Source of the DNA: Asterella californica
Taxonomy: Eukaryota; Streptophyta; Marchantiopsida; Marchantiales; Aytoniaceae
Direction: 5' to 3'
NCBI GenBank assembly: GCA_036924285.1
Contig: JAYKYS010000009.1
Span: 20,874,001 to 20,938,000 of the forward strand
Length of the DNA stretch: 64,000 bases
Below the pieces are notes generated by a model. It was given only the letters and a program-made list of their open reading frames with translations. It was not told the origin of the DNA and did no database searches. Positions 11,071-24,925 of this stretch are shown here, in pieces; the first letter of the stretch is position 1, and each line of letters begins with the position of its first letter. The position numbers and the translations under genes are program-made.

Positions 11071-14000
11071 ATCTGAACACAAAACTCTGTATTTTGAATA
11101 ATTTTTTGGATCAAGTATACAGCTATATACGATGATAACAAATTTACAACTGTTACACTGTAAGGTTAGGTTAAATTTACAACTTTCATAATGGAGTTTA
11201 AATACAATTGATACAATTGATACAAATTTAAAGTTCTGATCATATTATACTTTCATCCACATTCACATGGTCTTGTACATTATTATGTCATCTCTACAAA
11301 GTGAACCGGGGTAGTGATAAAACTAGTCCAATGATCAAAGTATCATTGACAAGGCAATACAACGAACAGAAGTCTGTCACTTACTTCAACAAAACATCAA
11401 AATTCCAAGTAGTCGTGCTTGAGCTACTCCAACACGTGAATGAGATGTCCTTCTTGCAAAATAGTCTTTTGTGCATCGATTCGTCGGTGCACACTAGCTA
11501 TTGTAGTACGTAGTTGTGAATTGGAGAGATCATTGAGTGTAGTGTTAAGATAGATAAGTAGTAAAGTACAAGCCAAATGGATTATCCATCGTAAGAGACT
11601 TATGGCTCATAGTAAGTCAAGCACATTTGGTTACATGAGAGGCAATCCTCTATGCTTGAAGTATGATTGTATATCTAATATGTTATTAGGGTGGATCGTG
11701 GTTCAAGAGAGTGAGAAAATACAATGAGACGACTTATAATATATCTGAGATGAAGTATGATTAGTGGTGTTTTTTATGTTTTCAGAAGAGTATTTTAGAA
11801 TGTTATGTAGACAGTAATACAAACTTGTAAGAAAGCCCTTAAGGGGATGGATTTATGACCTTAAAACCTTGTGCTAGAGAGTTTATCATAAGTATGAGAC
11901 AATTGCTCGTAAGTGAAGATAAATGAACCATTTAAAAGTTAATTGACTACTTATCTACTCTAAGTTAGAGTGTAGATACAATCAAGTCAATCATAATCCT
12001 CTGGATGACAATACTTTGTATGCTAACACAATGTAAAAGATAAACCTTGTTTGTTATAGTTATAGATGAATTTAATGTCATTTTCATATGAGCGTGCTAT
12101 GTGAGTGTTTTCAACTATGAGTGCAAGTTTCATGTTGATCTCAACCTCGAAGGTGAAGCTAGAGATTGTTGAAGTTACTATGGTGATAAAACATAAATGT
12201 TTCATCGTTGTTTTACGGGTAGTTTGTATATTACAACATGCTTGCACAAGAGAGTTCAAACTTTGTAGAAGGTGACATGTGAATATGGTCTTTCATCCTC
12301 TTTTAAAAAGTATGCAATCAAAACTACATCTATGAGAATCAAAGTTCATTAGAAAACCTAGTACATCCATCTCCATAGAAAACTAACCACAACAATCTCG
12401 TATATGATCACATCCAGAAGATTTTGTCTTTTCGAGAGTCATTGTCATCTTATAATAGCGCTTGAGATCGAGAGACATCATATCATGAGGTTTGAAAACT
12501 TATAGAAAAAAAGTAAAAAATGACCGATTAGATATCAGAAGATGCAATGCAATATTCACGTTGATTGTTAGCTTATCTCAACAAGATATACAAAAGAATC
12601 CTACATTGAGACTTCTTCTTTTTCTAGTCAAGGATGTGGTCTTATTTTGGAACATTATCTTCTAGGTTGCAATAATCTTCTACAACTAATTCATCTACGC
12701 AAGTTGTAGTAAGAAAAATCAAAAGAGGAATATAATATGCAGATTCACCAAAAGTAGCAGCAGTCTTGAATACTACAGTTATCCAATGTACATGTCACGA
12801 TTTAACCACACTCTCTACATCTGAACTCTTGTGTTGTTGACGCTCACGACGAGCACTAAGGTCAAGATACAAGTACAAGATGTATCAAAATACAATGAAC
12901 ATAACTAGATACATATGTTACGTCAAAGAATACTCCTTAAGCTACTACCTAAGTGGACGGAGTTAGGAAGAGAAATGACCGTGGACAAAGTCTCTTCTCA
13001 CCGTCTAACTATAAACTCCAAATTAAAGCACACACCACATAAAGAGAAGATCACTAACTAGTTTTTTAGACCTCATGGAAAATCTGTAGGAGCTAGAACA
13101 CTGTAGCCGAGACGACCAAGCGGACGTAGATGGAATACAAATGTACGATAAAAAACTATCAAAATGACAAAGATCTTAAATGACTTTAATCCTCTAACTA
13201 CACATAGAGACTACTAATAAGGTTCCACCACGTGAGATTCTTCATTGAGGACTTTGTAATCAAGTCTAACTACATGTGTCACTTGTGGGATGAGCTACTC
13301 CTACGACGACAGAGGAGATAGTATGTTCATTGTCAATTGGCTAACTGGCTCTTTTTCATAAAAATACTGTAGACGACGTGGCTAATGACTCAAAGTCCAT
13401 ATCTTCTTGCCGCTCCTCCTACTCATGCGATGTTAAGTCATCCAATGTCTCCTCCAAAGAGAAATAGATGTCACGTGGACCCTCACAAAGATATGATCAC
13501 TAACTAGCAAATGAGAGACCTTGACTGTATCACTCCTCATATCCCTAGATGTGATCTCAAATCCACGTTCTCTATAGATATGATGCAACGTTTGGCGGGA
13601 GGTGATGACCTCTACAAAGAAGATCGACTGTCTCTAGTGTAGAATAACAAGTAAAAATTGAGACTATGAGCTTTATGTGCGAAGTGAAAATTAATGTATT
13701 GTTCATCATATGCTAACAAGATAGTAGAAATGAGACTCAACAATGTAAGTCTATAAATCCAACTTAAGAGAATGCATTTTTTCTCAAAAATCCAGTTGGT
13801 TGCAATACTCATAACTCTAGTCTGCTCAAAACAAACGTCTCTAGGGTTGCAAAGAACAATTCGGCTCGTATAGTTAACCTTCTTCTCGTACGGTATTCAT
13901 CTGTGATAATTTCTTGGTGTATACGGAACTTTGGCTTCACATAACCCTCTTGGGATTTTATTCGTTATGCAAACAAACAAAATCTCAATTTCAGATTTTA

Positions 14001-17000
14001 TATATTCATAAGATCTTAAAAAAAAAGTCTGCACAAAAGAATCGTCTCTTCGCACTAGAGACTTTTTTCACCATGGAGAAAATTTCAGACTGAAAAAAAG
14101 ATATCTTCGAGATCGGTACTCCTAGGCTTGCAAAAACAATGTTTGTGTCAACTCAGGTTACCTCCATGAGTTTCTCTGATTTTTTAATTATCTTACAATT
14201 GCTTCTCGCTGACCTAGTTATTCTCATAATTTGATTTTTTCTCTGGATTTGTGTCTTTAAGGAATAGTAAGTATAATACTATAATAGTTATAAGACACTT
14301 CTCTATGATTATGTACGGTTCTTTCATTCTATGCCGTCTCACTTAACTATGGTAACTCACTTAACTCGATTATTGATCAATCAAGGATGTAGTGAAATTA
14401 CTTGACCCAACGAACATGTTATTCAACATAGCGAGCGCCCAAATCCTCTCCATTGTGCTATCATTTAGTATATTCAAAATTTTAAAAAAAAAACCAAATT
14501 TTATTATTTAGATTATGTAAAGTACACAACAATAACAAGAATGTTCTTAATAATCTTTGAATGTGTCATTGTTTACTTACAAAATATACCCAACAAACTT
14601 GAATTGATCATGACTCACCTTCTTAGGTCTAAATTGATAGAAACTCTAGACATGTGTCATCCTTGCATTCAGATATCTCAAACACTACTTAGAGAGAGCA
14701 TTTGAGGTGAAAATCATAGGGTTATTTTACTCATGATGGTTGAACAAAAAACCTATGGATCTCCACGTTGGAAATGTAAAAGAAGATCATGTTCCCCTTC
14801 AAAATGTGCTTTGAGTCTCTTGAACTCCTCCAAGATGGCAAAATATAGCAGAAATTACAGCACCTCCCTTCACATGTGTACACTCTCTTGTGCTCTTTCT
14901 ACCAAGAGCTTCATCTCATGTCTTCCCACGCTATGATATAATGTCAAAGTGAGGATAACCTTCAAGAGAGGAGCGGTCACACCTAAAGAAAAATACAAAC
15001 AATGAGAGAGATCAATATTCACCAAGAGAAGTAATGGAATGACATATAGATAAAGAGAGAGGGTAGAAAGGGATTGGGTTCTCTTACATAAAATATATCT
15101 CTAGTTGAATATAGACCTAACTACAGCAAGTATCATAACTGGTGCAGTAAGTATGTACCATAGATTAACTAGAGCTTGCACATATATTAATAGATTTAGT
15201 GATATTTTCATCGATTATGTTTAATTTCATAACATGGGTTGATTATGTGTCGTTAGAATCTCCACTTCTCTCCTCCAAGGTCTTAAATGAATGTATATTC
15301 TAACATCCGACCAATACACACAGTCTCTTGGGTCTGAAGATTCCAGTCTTCGCTTTCTTGCTATGTCCTCTTGTTGTTATATCATATTGACACGAGTTAC
15401 ACTTCAACCTTCACGTTACAAATCTGTGCATTGAGTATTGCATTTGTGTTTTCATCCATATTGACTTCTGAATCCAATTTCTCTTCCTTCTCGATCAGGT
15501 AGGGATCGTGAAATCCTTTAGATCGTGATTGTTGAATTTCAGACAGCTCCTGGCTACTACGTTCTTCTTGAGAAATCAGATGTTGAGTTTTTTCTCCATA
15601 TCACGTACTTCCTTACTCGACCCTTTGGGACCTTTCTTAATTTGCTGTCTGAAACGATATTGTAGAACTGTCAACTAGTAGAGTAAAAACCAGAGTTCAT
15701 ACTATATAACTGCAACTGCGCTAGCCACCAAGTCCACGGATGAGCATGAAACTTCTTCATCTGTTTCCAACTGCTGCTTGATGTAACTACCACTATCTTT
15801 AAGCGCTCGACAGATTCATCTTTCGCAAACCATAACCTTCTCTTAGCAAGTGAAAGAGAGAGATAAGACGGACGAGATCACTATGTGATGTAAATGCGAG
15901 ATCCTTGGAGCCATGGTTGATTAGACCGAAATTGCCTAGCTATCCTATATACTACAAACACACACCATTGAATTCTTTGATTCAATCAAAAGTACACAAC
16001 ATATCTTCAATCTTCTTTGTTAAAGGTGCATTCACATACGATTCAACATCTTTGGTGCGTGCTCTCAAATCTTTGAAAATATATCTCACATTTTCCATGT
16101 TTTTCTTCTATAAAATACTTATAAGTGGTTTAGACACACATTTGACTAACACTTACGATAATAAATCGATCATCTGGTTATATTTGCACCTAAAACTTGC
16201 ACGAGAGTTCGCACCTAAACTCGGCTTTGTCTAGTTCTTAAATAGATCAATGTTGTGTAATCGGCATAACTTGGACCTATGAGTTTTCTTTCAAATTTTG
16301 TATTGATGTTAAGCTTTCCCATGAGTGAGTGCGTGTTACATTGATCTTCTATGTTTTATTGTGTTACTTTGATGTTTGTTGCGGTTTCATTTGCGCTAGC
16401 ACATGACATTGGCGATGACGAGTTTTGCTCATGGTGAGAGTAGTCTTGTAGTAAGAGTATACTTGCACTCAAGTTTAGGTGCAAGTCTCCTTGATTTTCC
16501 ATCGGTTGCATGTAGAGTTGCTCGTGGGTTTTGGTGTATCTCGCTCGATTATGACTACACTTGCTCATGCATTTATTTGGAATCTTACAACTTCGTGCAA
16601 CTTGATCATCTTTGTGTTAGACTTAAGTTATCACCATCATTCAAAGATGATAAAAATCTTATAAGTGACAAGTGAATTTATCTATAATATTTAATACTAT
16701 TTTGGTATTGATCTCGATAATATATTCAGGTTGTAAGGACTTGAAGCTTTAATTTGTCAGACATGGATCCCAAATTGCTCTAAGTAATTATTGTATGTTT
16801 TCTCGCATCATGTTCTTCTTGCTTGTTGCTTTTGTCGTCAATAGTTGCAGTTGGTCCATGAATATGTGTGCCTTCTTATACTTAGGGATCTAGCCAGATC
16901 CATACGCGTATGACTCTCAAAAATCAGAGACAACAGCAATTGAGCACACAGACTTGCTATGTTTGATCCAACTAGTGTCTCGATACCTCCTTCTAGTTGA

Positions 17001-18041
17001 TATGGATTCAATTAGTGTTCATAAGCAAGTCAAAAAAGTTGAATCACTTCTTCTTTTCTTCCTTTATGGGCACACATGGATATCTACTTGCAACAGTTTG
17101 TCAAAGACATATATGTGAATGACATAGAGAACACACTAATTCATGATAGAATTCGTTGTAATTCAACTGAGCCTCATTTCATTCATGTGACAATGCGGAG
17201 ATAGTGAAAGATCAAGCAATCAACAATATGACGAGAAATGCATAAAGAATATGTGTTAAACAGTTTTTGTAATTCTGTAAGTATCTACACGAGACAATAA
17301 GCTTTTGATTTGAAGAGTATTACTTGTCTGATTATCCTTGTGCTCATACTTGATTGTGTTTCAAATGTAATAATTAAAGTTATAGTTTGTCATTGATGCA
17401 TAAATTCAAAGTAGCTCATGAGACTTGAAAACACTAGGTATATTGGAACATGCACAAATACTCACTTGCATCTCTCTTCCCGGCTTGGATTTCTAATATG
17501 CTTATTTTTATCTGTGAATAAGTGAAGATCTCATCCCAAAATATCAAATTGCTCTAAGACATGAATCATACTAATTCATAAAGATGTGGGTTGAAGTTGA
17601 AGACTTTGAGCAAACTGTCAGATTCAAGTTTTCCCCTAACTGTAACTCTTGGTCTAAATTTTACATTCATTAAAACCTTGCTTTTATGATCGTAGAAAAT
17701 CCCATGGCAATCATCATTCATGTTCTTGCAACTAGAACCATGTGGCTAATAAACAAGAATCTAGATTGCCAACTATTTTTTATAACTTGAATTGCAAAAT
17801 AAAGTCATATGCATCCTCAAGATCGTCGAGATTGATAAATATGTTGTAGATCGTTTTGAACGTCAATGTAACCTGAATAATATCCAATCGATAAACCTAT
17901 GGTCTTGCTGTGTGATACTTAGGAGGATATGGAATGACTTAAAGATGTCATAAGAATTACAAGCTCTGAAAAATGACTTCTATAGTTTCTAAAGATTTTC
18001 CAAGAGCTTCTCCAATTGAGGATGAAGATGCTTCCTCATGA
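11071..18041. other. AT-rich repeat-like desert, no gene seen
   Basis: I find no frame with recognisable protein motifs and no RNA gene over about 7 kb. A slightly more GC-rich stretch at 12,840-13,600 and open frames at 14,733-14,936, 15,905-16,234 and 16,403-16,675 show nothing I recognise. Given the copia integrase fragment at the right end, part of this interval may be eroded copia sequence, but I could not identify RT motifs. Confidence 0.4.
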
Positions 18042-18560
18042 TCACTTTCTCTCTTGAAAGTGTAAACAAACGTGGAAGTTGATTTTCATACAGATGATTA
18101 GTTTTGCTGACGCTAGTGTTGTATTATCAATTGAATCTATCTCATATAGTTTTGGCTCGGAAAATTTATCTTCGTAAACATATATGCAAATTTCCCGTGT
18201 CTGGGACAATATACGTTGTATGCACGATGACCAACAATATTGTCCACGAGCATATCGAACATAATTCAGCGATAAACTTCTTTTAGAGTTTTTTGACACG
18301 TGGGCAATAACTAAACAACCAACCACTCGTATATGTGAAACATCTGGTTTCTCATTCGTCAATAGATGTTCCAGAGTTACTCTTTTCACAACAGCGTTCT
18401 GTAGATATTTTGAACATAAGCTTCATTTGCAATAACTTCTTCCCATAAATCTCTCTCTAGATGTCCTTCCTCTAACATATTTTGTAAAGTTCACAAGTGT
18501 TTGATTTTCACGTTTGACAAAGAGTTGAGAATTTTATGAAAATTAATTACCTACCAATGA
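18042..18560 (-). pseudogene. Ty1/copia integrase fragment
   Basis: Minus-strand frames joined by a small shift near 18,390 give KRENQTLVN, then a RERFMGRSYCK-like segment, then HLLTNEKPDVSHIRVVGCLVIAHV. This is the region after the integrase core of copia elements, where an ERKNRTL motif is followed by a P(E/L)(E/L)-KPDVSHLRVFGC block. Stops are present and neither the rest of integrase nor an RT is seen nearby. It is a relic of an insertion. Confidence 0.75.
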
Positions 18561-20411
18561 GAATCAAAGATTTAAAATTTAATCTTCTAGTCACTTATTA
18601 AATCGTCTTTGGCCATAATAACCATTTGAGCACAACTAAGTTATTTCTCACTATATAAGATGTTTGTCAATGTGCATACAAGTTGGGACAAGTAAGTAAT
18701 CTAGCCGACACAACTTAACTAAAGTACTGAAGACATCAACTCTAACTCTTTATATAATAAACTAAAGACAAAAGAACGTATAGAAGCATGTTCACTTGAA
18801 CTTGATGAAGTGCTTTGATACATGTCTCATCGCATGCAACACATGTATGTTGAAATTGTAAAAAAAGATCAATGAACCTCATTTTTACCTATCTTTGCAT
18901 AGTTGATACATATGTATATACATATATTTCATCAAACATTTACATGATAACTCATGTACAACATGACATCGCTGAGAAACTTTAGGAACATGTTGAGGTA
19001 GATGAGACTTTGGAGCAAGAGCAAGTTGAGATAGAGGAGGAGGGAGGGGGAGAAGTTTAACATCTTTGCGATAAAACTTCGACAAATAAATTTCCAAAAT
19101 GTTTCTTATAACTTTATGGCATTTCTTCTTAACAATATCGTGACAAGTTTTGACAACCTTGTGACTATTTACATGATTTGTAGACATGTTTCATGGATAA
19201 TCCCATCGCTATTGAACAACATTCCAGCATTGATTCAGCCCTTCTCTATTGTAAATTGAGATTCTTCAGATTACAACATCATCAAAATTATTATAAAAAC
19301 ATTAATTAACATGATAGATTACGTAGTGTGCGTAATATCAATTAAACTACAGCTAAATTACATATTCTGAAAATTATGAAATATACACATAGAGCTATTG
19401 TCTCCTCAACGAGCTTAAGATGACATCTCTTCTTGGTTTGACTCACGGAAGAAGATATGCTATTTCTCTCACTCTAAGAAGAAGTATGTTACAAACATGT
19501 CAAAGGATTATTGTAAACGAGTTAGAAAATTCATATTAATAAGCAATCCAAAATACGTCATAAGACGTGGACATTTTTGATAGTGCAATATTTGAAAACT
19601 TTGTCAAAAATCTGCCAAAACATGTCCTAATTGTTAGAGAAAAAACGTAAGTATGCTACTTGAATATTATCAAAACTTACTCAAATTTATAATATCAAAC
19701 TTATCAAAGATTTTAGTTTGCAAGTTGTCAAACAAAATCAAAAATCTTATGTCTTTCTCGTCATTTGAGAATGAAAGGAAAGATAGACGGTTTGAGAACA
19801 AAGAAATTTAACAATTATATCCATAAATAGTTATGCTATGATAGGATATTCGTACAAGAGAAAGGTTGGTTAAATAAGGATTTAAATCAAAGCTCTTCTA
19901 GAGCTTTATTACTACATTGTGGTTAATTTTGCAAGTAATTATTCAACATCCATCGAGAAATATGAAAACAAGTTTTGGTGGTTTCTTGAAAATATCTTCT
20001 TTTTCACTTGCAAAAGGAGGAAGAAAAAACAAGTTTCCTTCACTTTTATACACCATCTAAGAATTATTGTATCAGTTTGAGGTTTGGGAAAACATGCATT
20101 CATTCCAAAAAATGCAAGTCCAATGTTAACAAATTCATCAAATTAAAATCTATAGTTGTCCAATTTTCTCTCCAACATGGCTCTTTCAACACATTGTCTT
20201 GTGTTGAAATTTAGAACACAAGTTTGAAGCTTAGTTCAAGACGCAATGAGACTAATTTGCAGTCTTAGGATTTTCCAACCTACACGTTTTGATAAAAATA
20301 CCACATGTACAAAGCATCTCTATTAAAAAAATACAATCTAACATAAACAACAATGTTAAACCTTGAAGTCTTAAAGTTAACCATTAAACAAAACAAGGGG
20401 AGTATCACTGA
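18561..20411. other. AT-rich spacer, no gene seen
   Basis: No motif-bearing frame or RNA gene. The open frames at 18,885-19,187 and 20,008-20,214 look compositional. Confidence 0.45.
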
Positions 20412-21170
20412 AAAAACCAACCAAACCAAACCAAATCAAACAAAAGCTAAGCTACTTTATGCTACATTAGTACGAGCATCAGCCCACCTACGCTTCGGTC
20501 CACTCCTTCCTCGCTTCCTCCCACGCTCCACCACCAGACACAAAGAGGGGAACAAATTAAAATCATTTATCACTAACGCTCCGAAAGTACGCCCAACCTT
20601 CTTACGCTGATGGTGAAGGAGTGAGTGACTCATTTGGTCAGACAATCAAGATCGATTCTTTCTCTTTTCGCAGCTACAGCATGCTGCTCATCTCGCCACG
20701 AGCTTTTGTCGTCGAGGCTGATTCTCAAAATCTCCGATGCAGCTTCTTTCACTCTCGTCCGGACATGGTCAATTTGACCACCCGCCGTCTTGCTCTGCAG
20801 CTCTCCTCTTTTACGCATAGCACTCTGAATAGCTACGAGAACATCATGGAATTTGAACTCCAAACTGAATTCTGAGTATTACCGTAGGAGTCTTGGACAT
20901 CTCAACTTCATGTCATGCGCATGACATGTGCTAGGCTTCCGACATGATCAGGCTGAAATTCCTTTTGAATCATAGTAGATTCATTCTGATTTAATTCAAA
21001 CGTCCAAAAATCTTCAATTCTCAAATTTTACTCTCCCTTGAGTCTCATATGCTACCACTTTTAGGTGTTGAGTTCTTCACTGAAGGACCCGTCTTTGATA
21101 TGCTGTAAGTAGGTTCTATCCTCTGTCTATTTTGTAGTTAAGCACAAGATTCTTGATGGATTGAAACTAA
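20412..21170. repeat. Duplicate of the YODA-like promoter segment (direct copy)
   Basis: Aligns with about 2,637-3,400 in the same orientation, from the CCAAACCAAACC run through CACCACCAGACACAAAGAGG, CTCCGAAAGTACGCCCA and TTTAGGTGTTGAGTTC. It begins exactly where the inverted leader copy at 24,926-25,857 stops in source coordinates. Confidence 0.82.
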
Positions 21171-21357
21171 TTTTTCTTATAATATGAAGTATTTACGATT
21201 TAAAACAATTTGTACTTAGTTTTGCAAAGAAATGTGTAAGTACAACAAGGAGTTGCAGATGTGACTTCAGCAGCGAGAGCAAGAAGTTCTGCAGATCAAG
21301 GATAAGCTAACTAATCCAGCAGAGGAGAAGACGACTTGGAGTGCACTGCGGTAAGCC

Positions 21358-21705
21358 GTGCAAGCCCAAACTGCAGAGGAGAAGAAGCATCAGGTAGATG
21401 TAGAAGCCCGAGCCAAGGAGATCATGATACGGATGGGGGAAGCGCTTATGAAGAAGTTCAACTTCACTACGGGAAGAAAGCTTCTGACCATAGCTCGTAC
21501 ATGGGATGACGCTTCTAGGGAGATGTTAGCGGACTATAAGGAGAGCATGTTCCGCTACCTAGATCGGCAAGTCGAGGATATGAAGACTCTTTACGGTCTT
21601 CTCTCGTTCTCCAGCATGCAGCCTCCTCTTCTGATGCACCAGGACCAGCAACTGTGGAGGACCTCGACAAGGAGGAGTTCAACCTCGCTGTCTATTAGGT
21701 GGTGA
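21358..21705 (+). CDS. Uncharacterised coiled-coil ORF
   Basis: The frame starts at a GTG, with no upstream ATG in frame; internal Met codons exist. It encodes a Glu/Lys/Ala-rich helical stretch followed by ALMKKFNFTTGRKLLTIART, DYKESMFRYLDRQVEDMKTL and a Ser/Arg tail. Just past a likely frameshift, another frame reads VEDLDKEEFNLAVY. Regular codon pattern and helical periodicity suggest real, possibly retroelement-derived, coding sequence. It directly follows the promoter duplicate. I do not recognise a family. Confidence 0.35.
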   Translation: MQAQTAEEKKHQVDVEARAKEIMIRMGEALMKKFNFTTGRKLLTIARTWDDASREMLADYKESMFRYLDRQVEDMKTLYGLLSFSSMQPPLLMHQDQQLWRTSTRRSSTSLSIRW

Positions 21706-24700
21706 CCGCGTTGGAAGTCGAGAAGAAGAGCGAAGAAGCCCCAAAAGACAAGAAGAAGAATTGGTGACTGCCTCTTTATTTTTAGATGACTGTCCATGTG
21801 GTAGGATAAGCAACGGTAGGAGTAGGAAAGTACTTTTCAAACTAAGGAGGAACTGAAGCATAGGAGGTGGTGGTCTTTTGGCAGCGCCCCAACTTTCTCT
21901 GGGTTGTGAGTTGTGATTTGAAGGGATCTCACTCCTACTACTCAGCAATTGTATAAAGTCAATGTCGATGTAAGATTTTACACACACATGTGAGCACACA
22001 TACCCACAGACACTACGTGCGTAGAGTTTTAGTTACATAGAGTAGATATGCACCTCCGCTCCCAGCAAGAGATGATAAGGATGTAGACAATAGTAGACAA
22101 CATAGGCATGGAACAACATCATCGTGCAGTCCTACTTCTAAGCTGGTGTGTCGGATGATAGTGACAGAAACTAGATGGAGTAAGCTTCCAGAAACCAATG
22201 TAACTTCTTCTCGAGGATTGGATTTCAGATTTGATTGCAGAAGCTTTGTCTATGTCTTCTGGAGAGTGAGTTTCATCGAATTCATACCCAATTGTGCATG
22301 GGAAACCTTCTTGTTGAGTGGCGGTAATTGTTAGAAGATGTGCAGAGTCCAAGCTTGTCTCATCCATTGAAGCACTTCGGATCTACACACGAATAGTCCC
22401 ATGTGAGATTGATCTCATGACTCATAGTAGTCGGAGCAAAGACATAAGAAGCATGAAGCCTTCTTTTCACAGCAGAAGACGTCATACTCGATTGGAAGAC
22501 AATACTGTAAGCAAATATTTGATCTTCTTCCTCAATTTATAAGTAGGGATGACTTGTTAGTCAAGATTAGGACTAGAAGCCTGTCAGAATCTTAATTTCT
22601 CTCTTTTCCTCTTGTTTTCTCTTGTTTGGATTTTCTCTTCTTCTCTCTCTTCCCTCATCTTCACATCTTCACATCTTCTAAACCTTCTTCTATTGGATTT
22701 CCGAAACTTCTATTGAGTATCAACGAATGTGAATGTCGATGTAGTGCTATCGGAAGACCGTTTTCATAAGCAAAAGCTTGAGAAGGCTACAGGAGACATA
22801 CATCATTTGATTGATCTAATCCCGTTGGAAATGATAAGCAATGTGTGACAATGAACAGTAATTTGGCATCTACGAAGCAGGGACAGTCTTCTAGAGGTGT
22901 CAGAAGCCAAGTTGAACCTCCAGAAGATGAGAATTGCTTCTGGAAGCCATCATGAGAAGATTGGAAGCCGTGACCTGGAAGCAGTAATCGTCTTCCCGGA
23001 CTTCTCAGTGGGTAATTGTGTGATATTTTAAGTAGTAATTGTATGTTAAGGCCCAAAGTACCTTCTGAAGGGTCTGGAAGCCATGTGATTTTGTGAGAAG
23101 AAGAGATTTCTAGTCAAATCGAGAGTGCTTGTGAGTTTGGACAGATCTTAGAATAACATAATAGACAAAAATCTAATATATTATATCAAAGTAAAGTATA
23201 AAATTCATAAATCTTTAAATTGTATTTATATACTAAAGTTTACAAATGGTTTGATGAGTAACAAAAATGGCTCTTCAAGTGGATTTGCATTTCATTGTGA
23301 CATAATACTCTTTAACTCTACATATCACTATTCATCACTTGGAGTTGTTATTTGATTGTACATGAATCAAGTCACAAGTAAAATCTGTCTTTTCCTTGTG
23401 TTTGAATTGTCATCTTTGGTATATAATATAAGATAGAATTTGTAAACCACGCGAGTTATATATCTCGGTTTATTCATTGCCTTACTAACAGAATAACAAT
23501 AAATATACATATGTCTGACATTATACTTATCATCACAGATCATTATCAACTGAAACTGGATAGCAGCCAGGAACGATCTGAACCTGTTATAAGTGAGGTA
23601 AACCTTCAACATGATATGACCCATAATATTACAAGTGATAAAATCCTTAGTTTTTCTTCTAACCCCATAATATTACAAATGATAATGTAATGGATCAAAA
23701 TCCTTAAATTTTCTATAAACGCATAGCAAGAAGTCATACATAAAACTACGGTTCTTATAAATATAGATGTATAACGAGTCCAGATCTAGCATTCTCTTTG
23801 TCGTGCTCTAGGCCAACTTCTCAAAGAAACTTTGAATGTGATAGCACCGAATATTATGAACCATGTTATCAATATCGGTAGTTCTTCCGTAACATAGAAC
23901 TGAGAACGAAAGTAAACGAATAGCATGCATTTAGTCGACAACACATTGGTAGTTAACAATGCACATTTACTAGGGGAAAACGTACATTGGTGTGTAATGG
24001 TTTACAGGCAATCATTACTGCAGATAGTCTATTTTCTAACATATTATCCGACACAAAAAAGGACTTCAATTGCTCTTTTCAACATGGATAAAGCATCGGA
24101 AAAATGTGGAAAGTATAAAGGAAATAGTGCGAGAAAGCAATGAGAAACATGTAAACAAGATGTTGCGCTTGCAATGGAATTGCAGGGCTATGCATTTTAG
24201 ATTTATCCAAATCTAAACTTGTTTCCTCTAATGTAATATAATATAATAAATACACTTAAGTACAAAAAATGGTTCCTTGTCAAATTCACAATTGATGGAT
24301 AGTTACGAATAATCTCTCCAATAGGAAGTTCAAACTATTTTAGATGTACAACAAACTATGCTTCCATATTAGATGAATTTATACTTTAAATATTGAAATT
24401 GTTTTGAGATTAAACAATGGGTTGAAATGCAACATTTTTCAATATAAGAGACTATTATCATGATAAGTTAACCACATGATATAAGTCATATAATTTGCTG
24501 ACTTGAGTTACTCTTCGAGCTTTTTTGATAAAACACTTATATCTATATTTAATTTAATTTTTTGATTATACAACGCTGCACAATCTACTACTAACCACCT
24601 TATGACAGATCCTGAAAAATTCAAAGCAACAAGTCTGAATTTATTCTTTGTACGCATCGTTATTTATTATAACATTTTATCTTTTGGCTGCAAATTCAAG

Positions 24701-24925
24701 CAGAATGTGTCATGAGTTAAAATTCGAAATTATATTTTAAAATCAACACAAAACAATGTTATGGAGATACATATATATGTACAGTAATACATCCTTCAAA
24801 CTTTTGAGATTACTTCTTCAACTCATCTCATCACAGTTCATTGTAGCTTACTGGACCAAGAAAAGAGTGAACATGTCTATACTAAAAGAAAAATACAAGA
24901 CTTCGTTAAAACAAAAAACTGATGT
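21706..24925. other. AT-rich spacer with retroelement-like texture, no gene identified
   Basis: 22,140-23,110 carries repeated GAAGCC/AGAAGC words and a CT-rich stretch (22,590-22,680) of the kind often seen in retrotransposon LTRs, but I found no partner copy in the window. 23,110-24,925 is AT-rich without motifs. Confidence 0.35.

Noticed and set aside
4115..11075. Target site duplication of the old Gypsy element
   Set aside because: Flanks CATCA and ATCTG do not match even with small shifts.
17290..18000. Possible copia reverse transcriptase downstream of the integrase fragment
   Set aside because: Minus-strand frames were read for RT motifs; no catalytic YVDD or conserved block could be made out.
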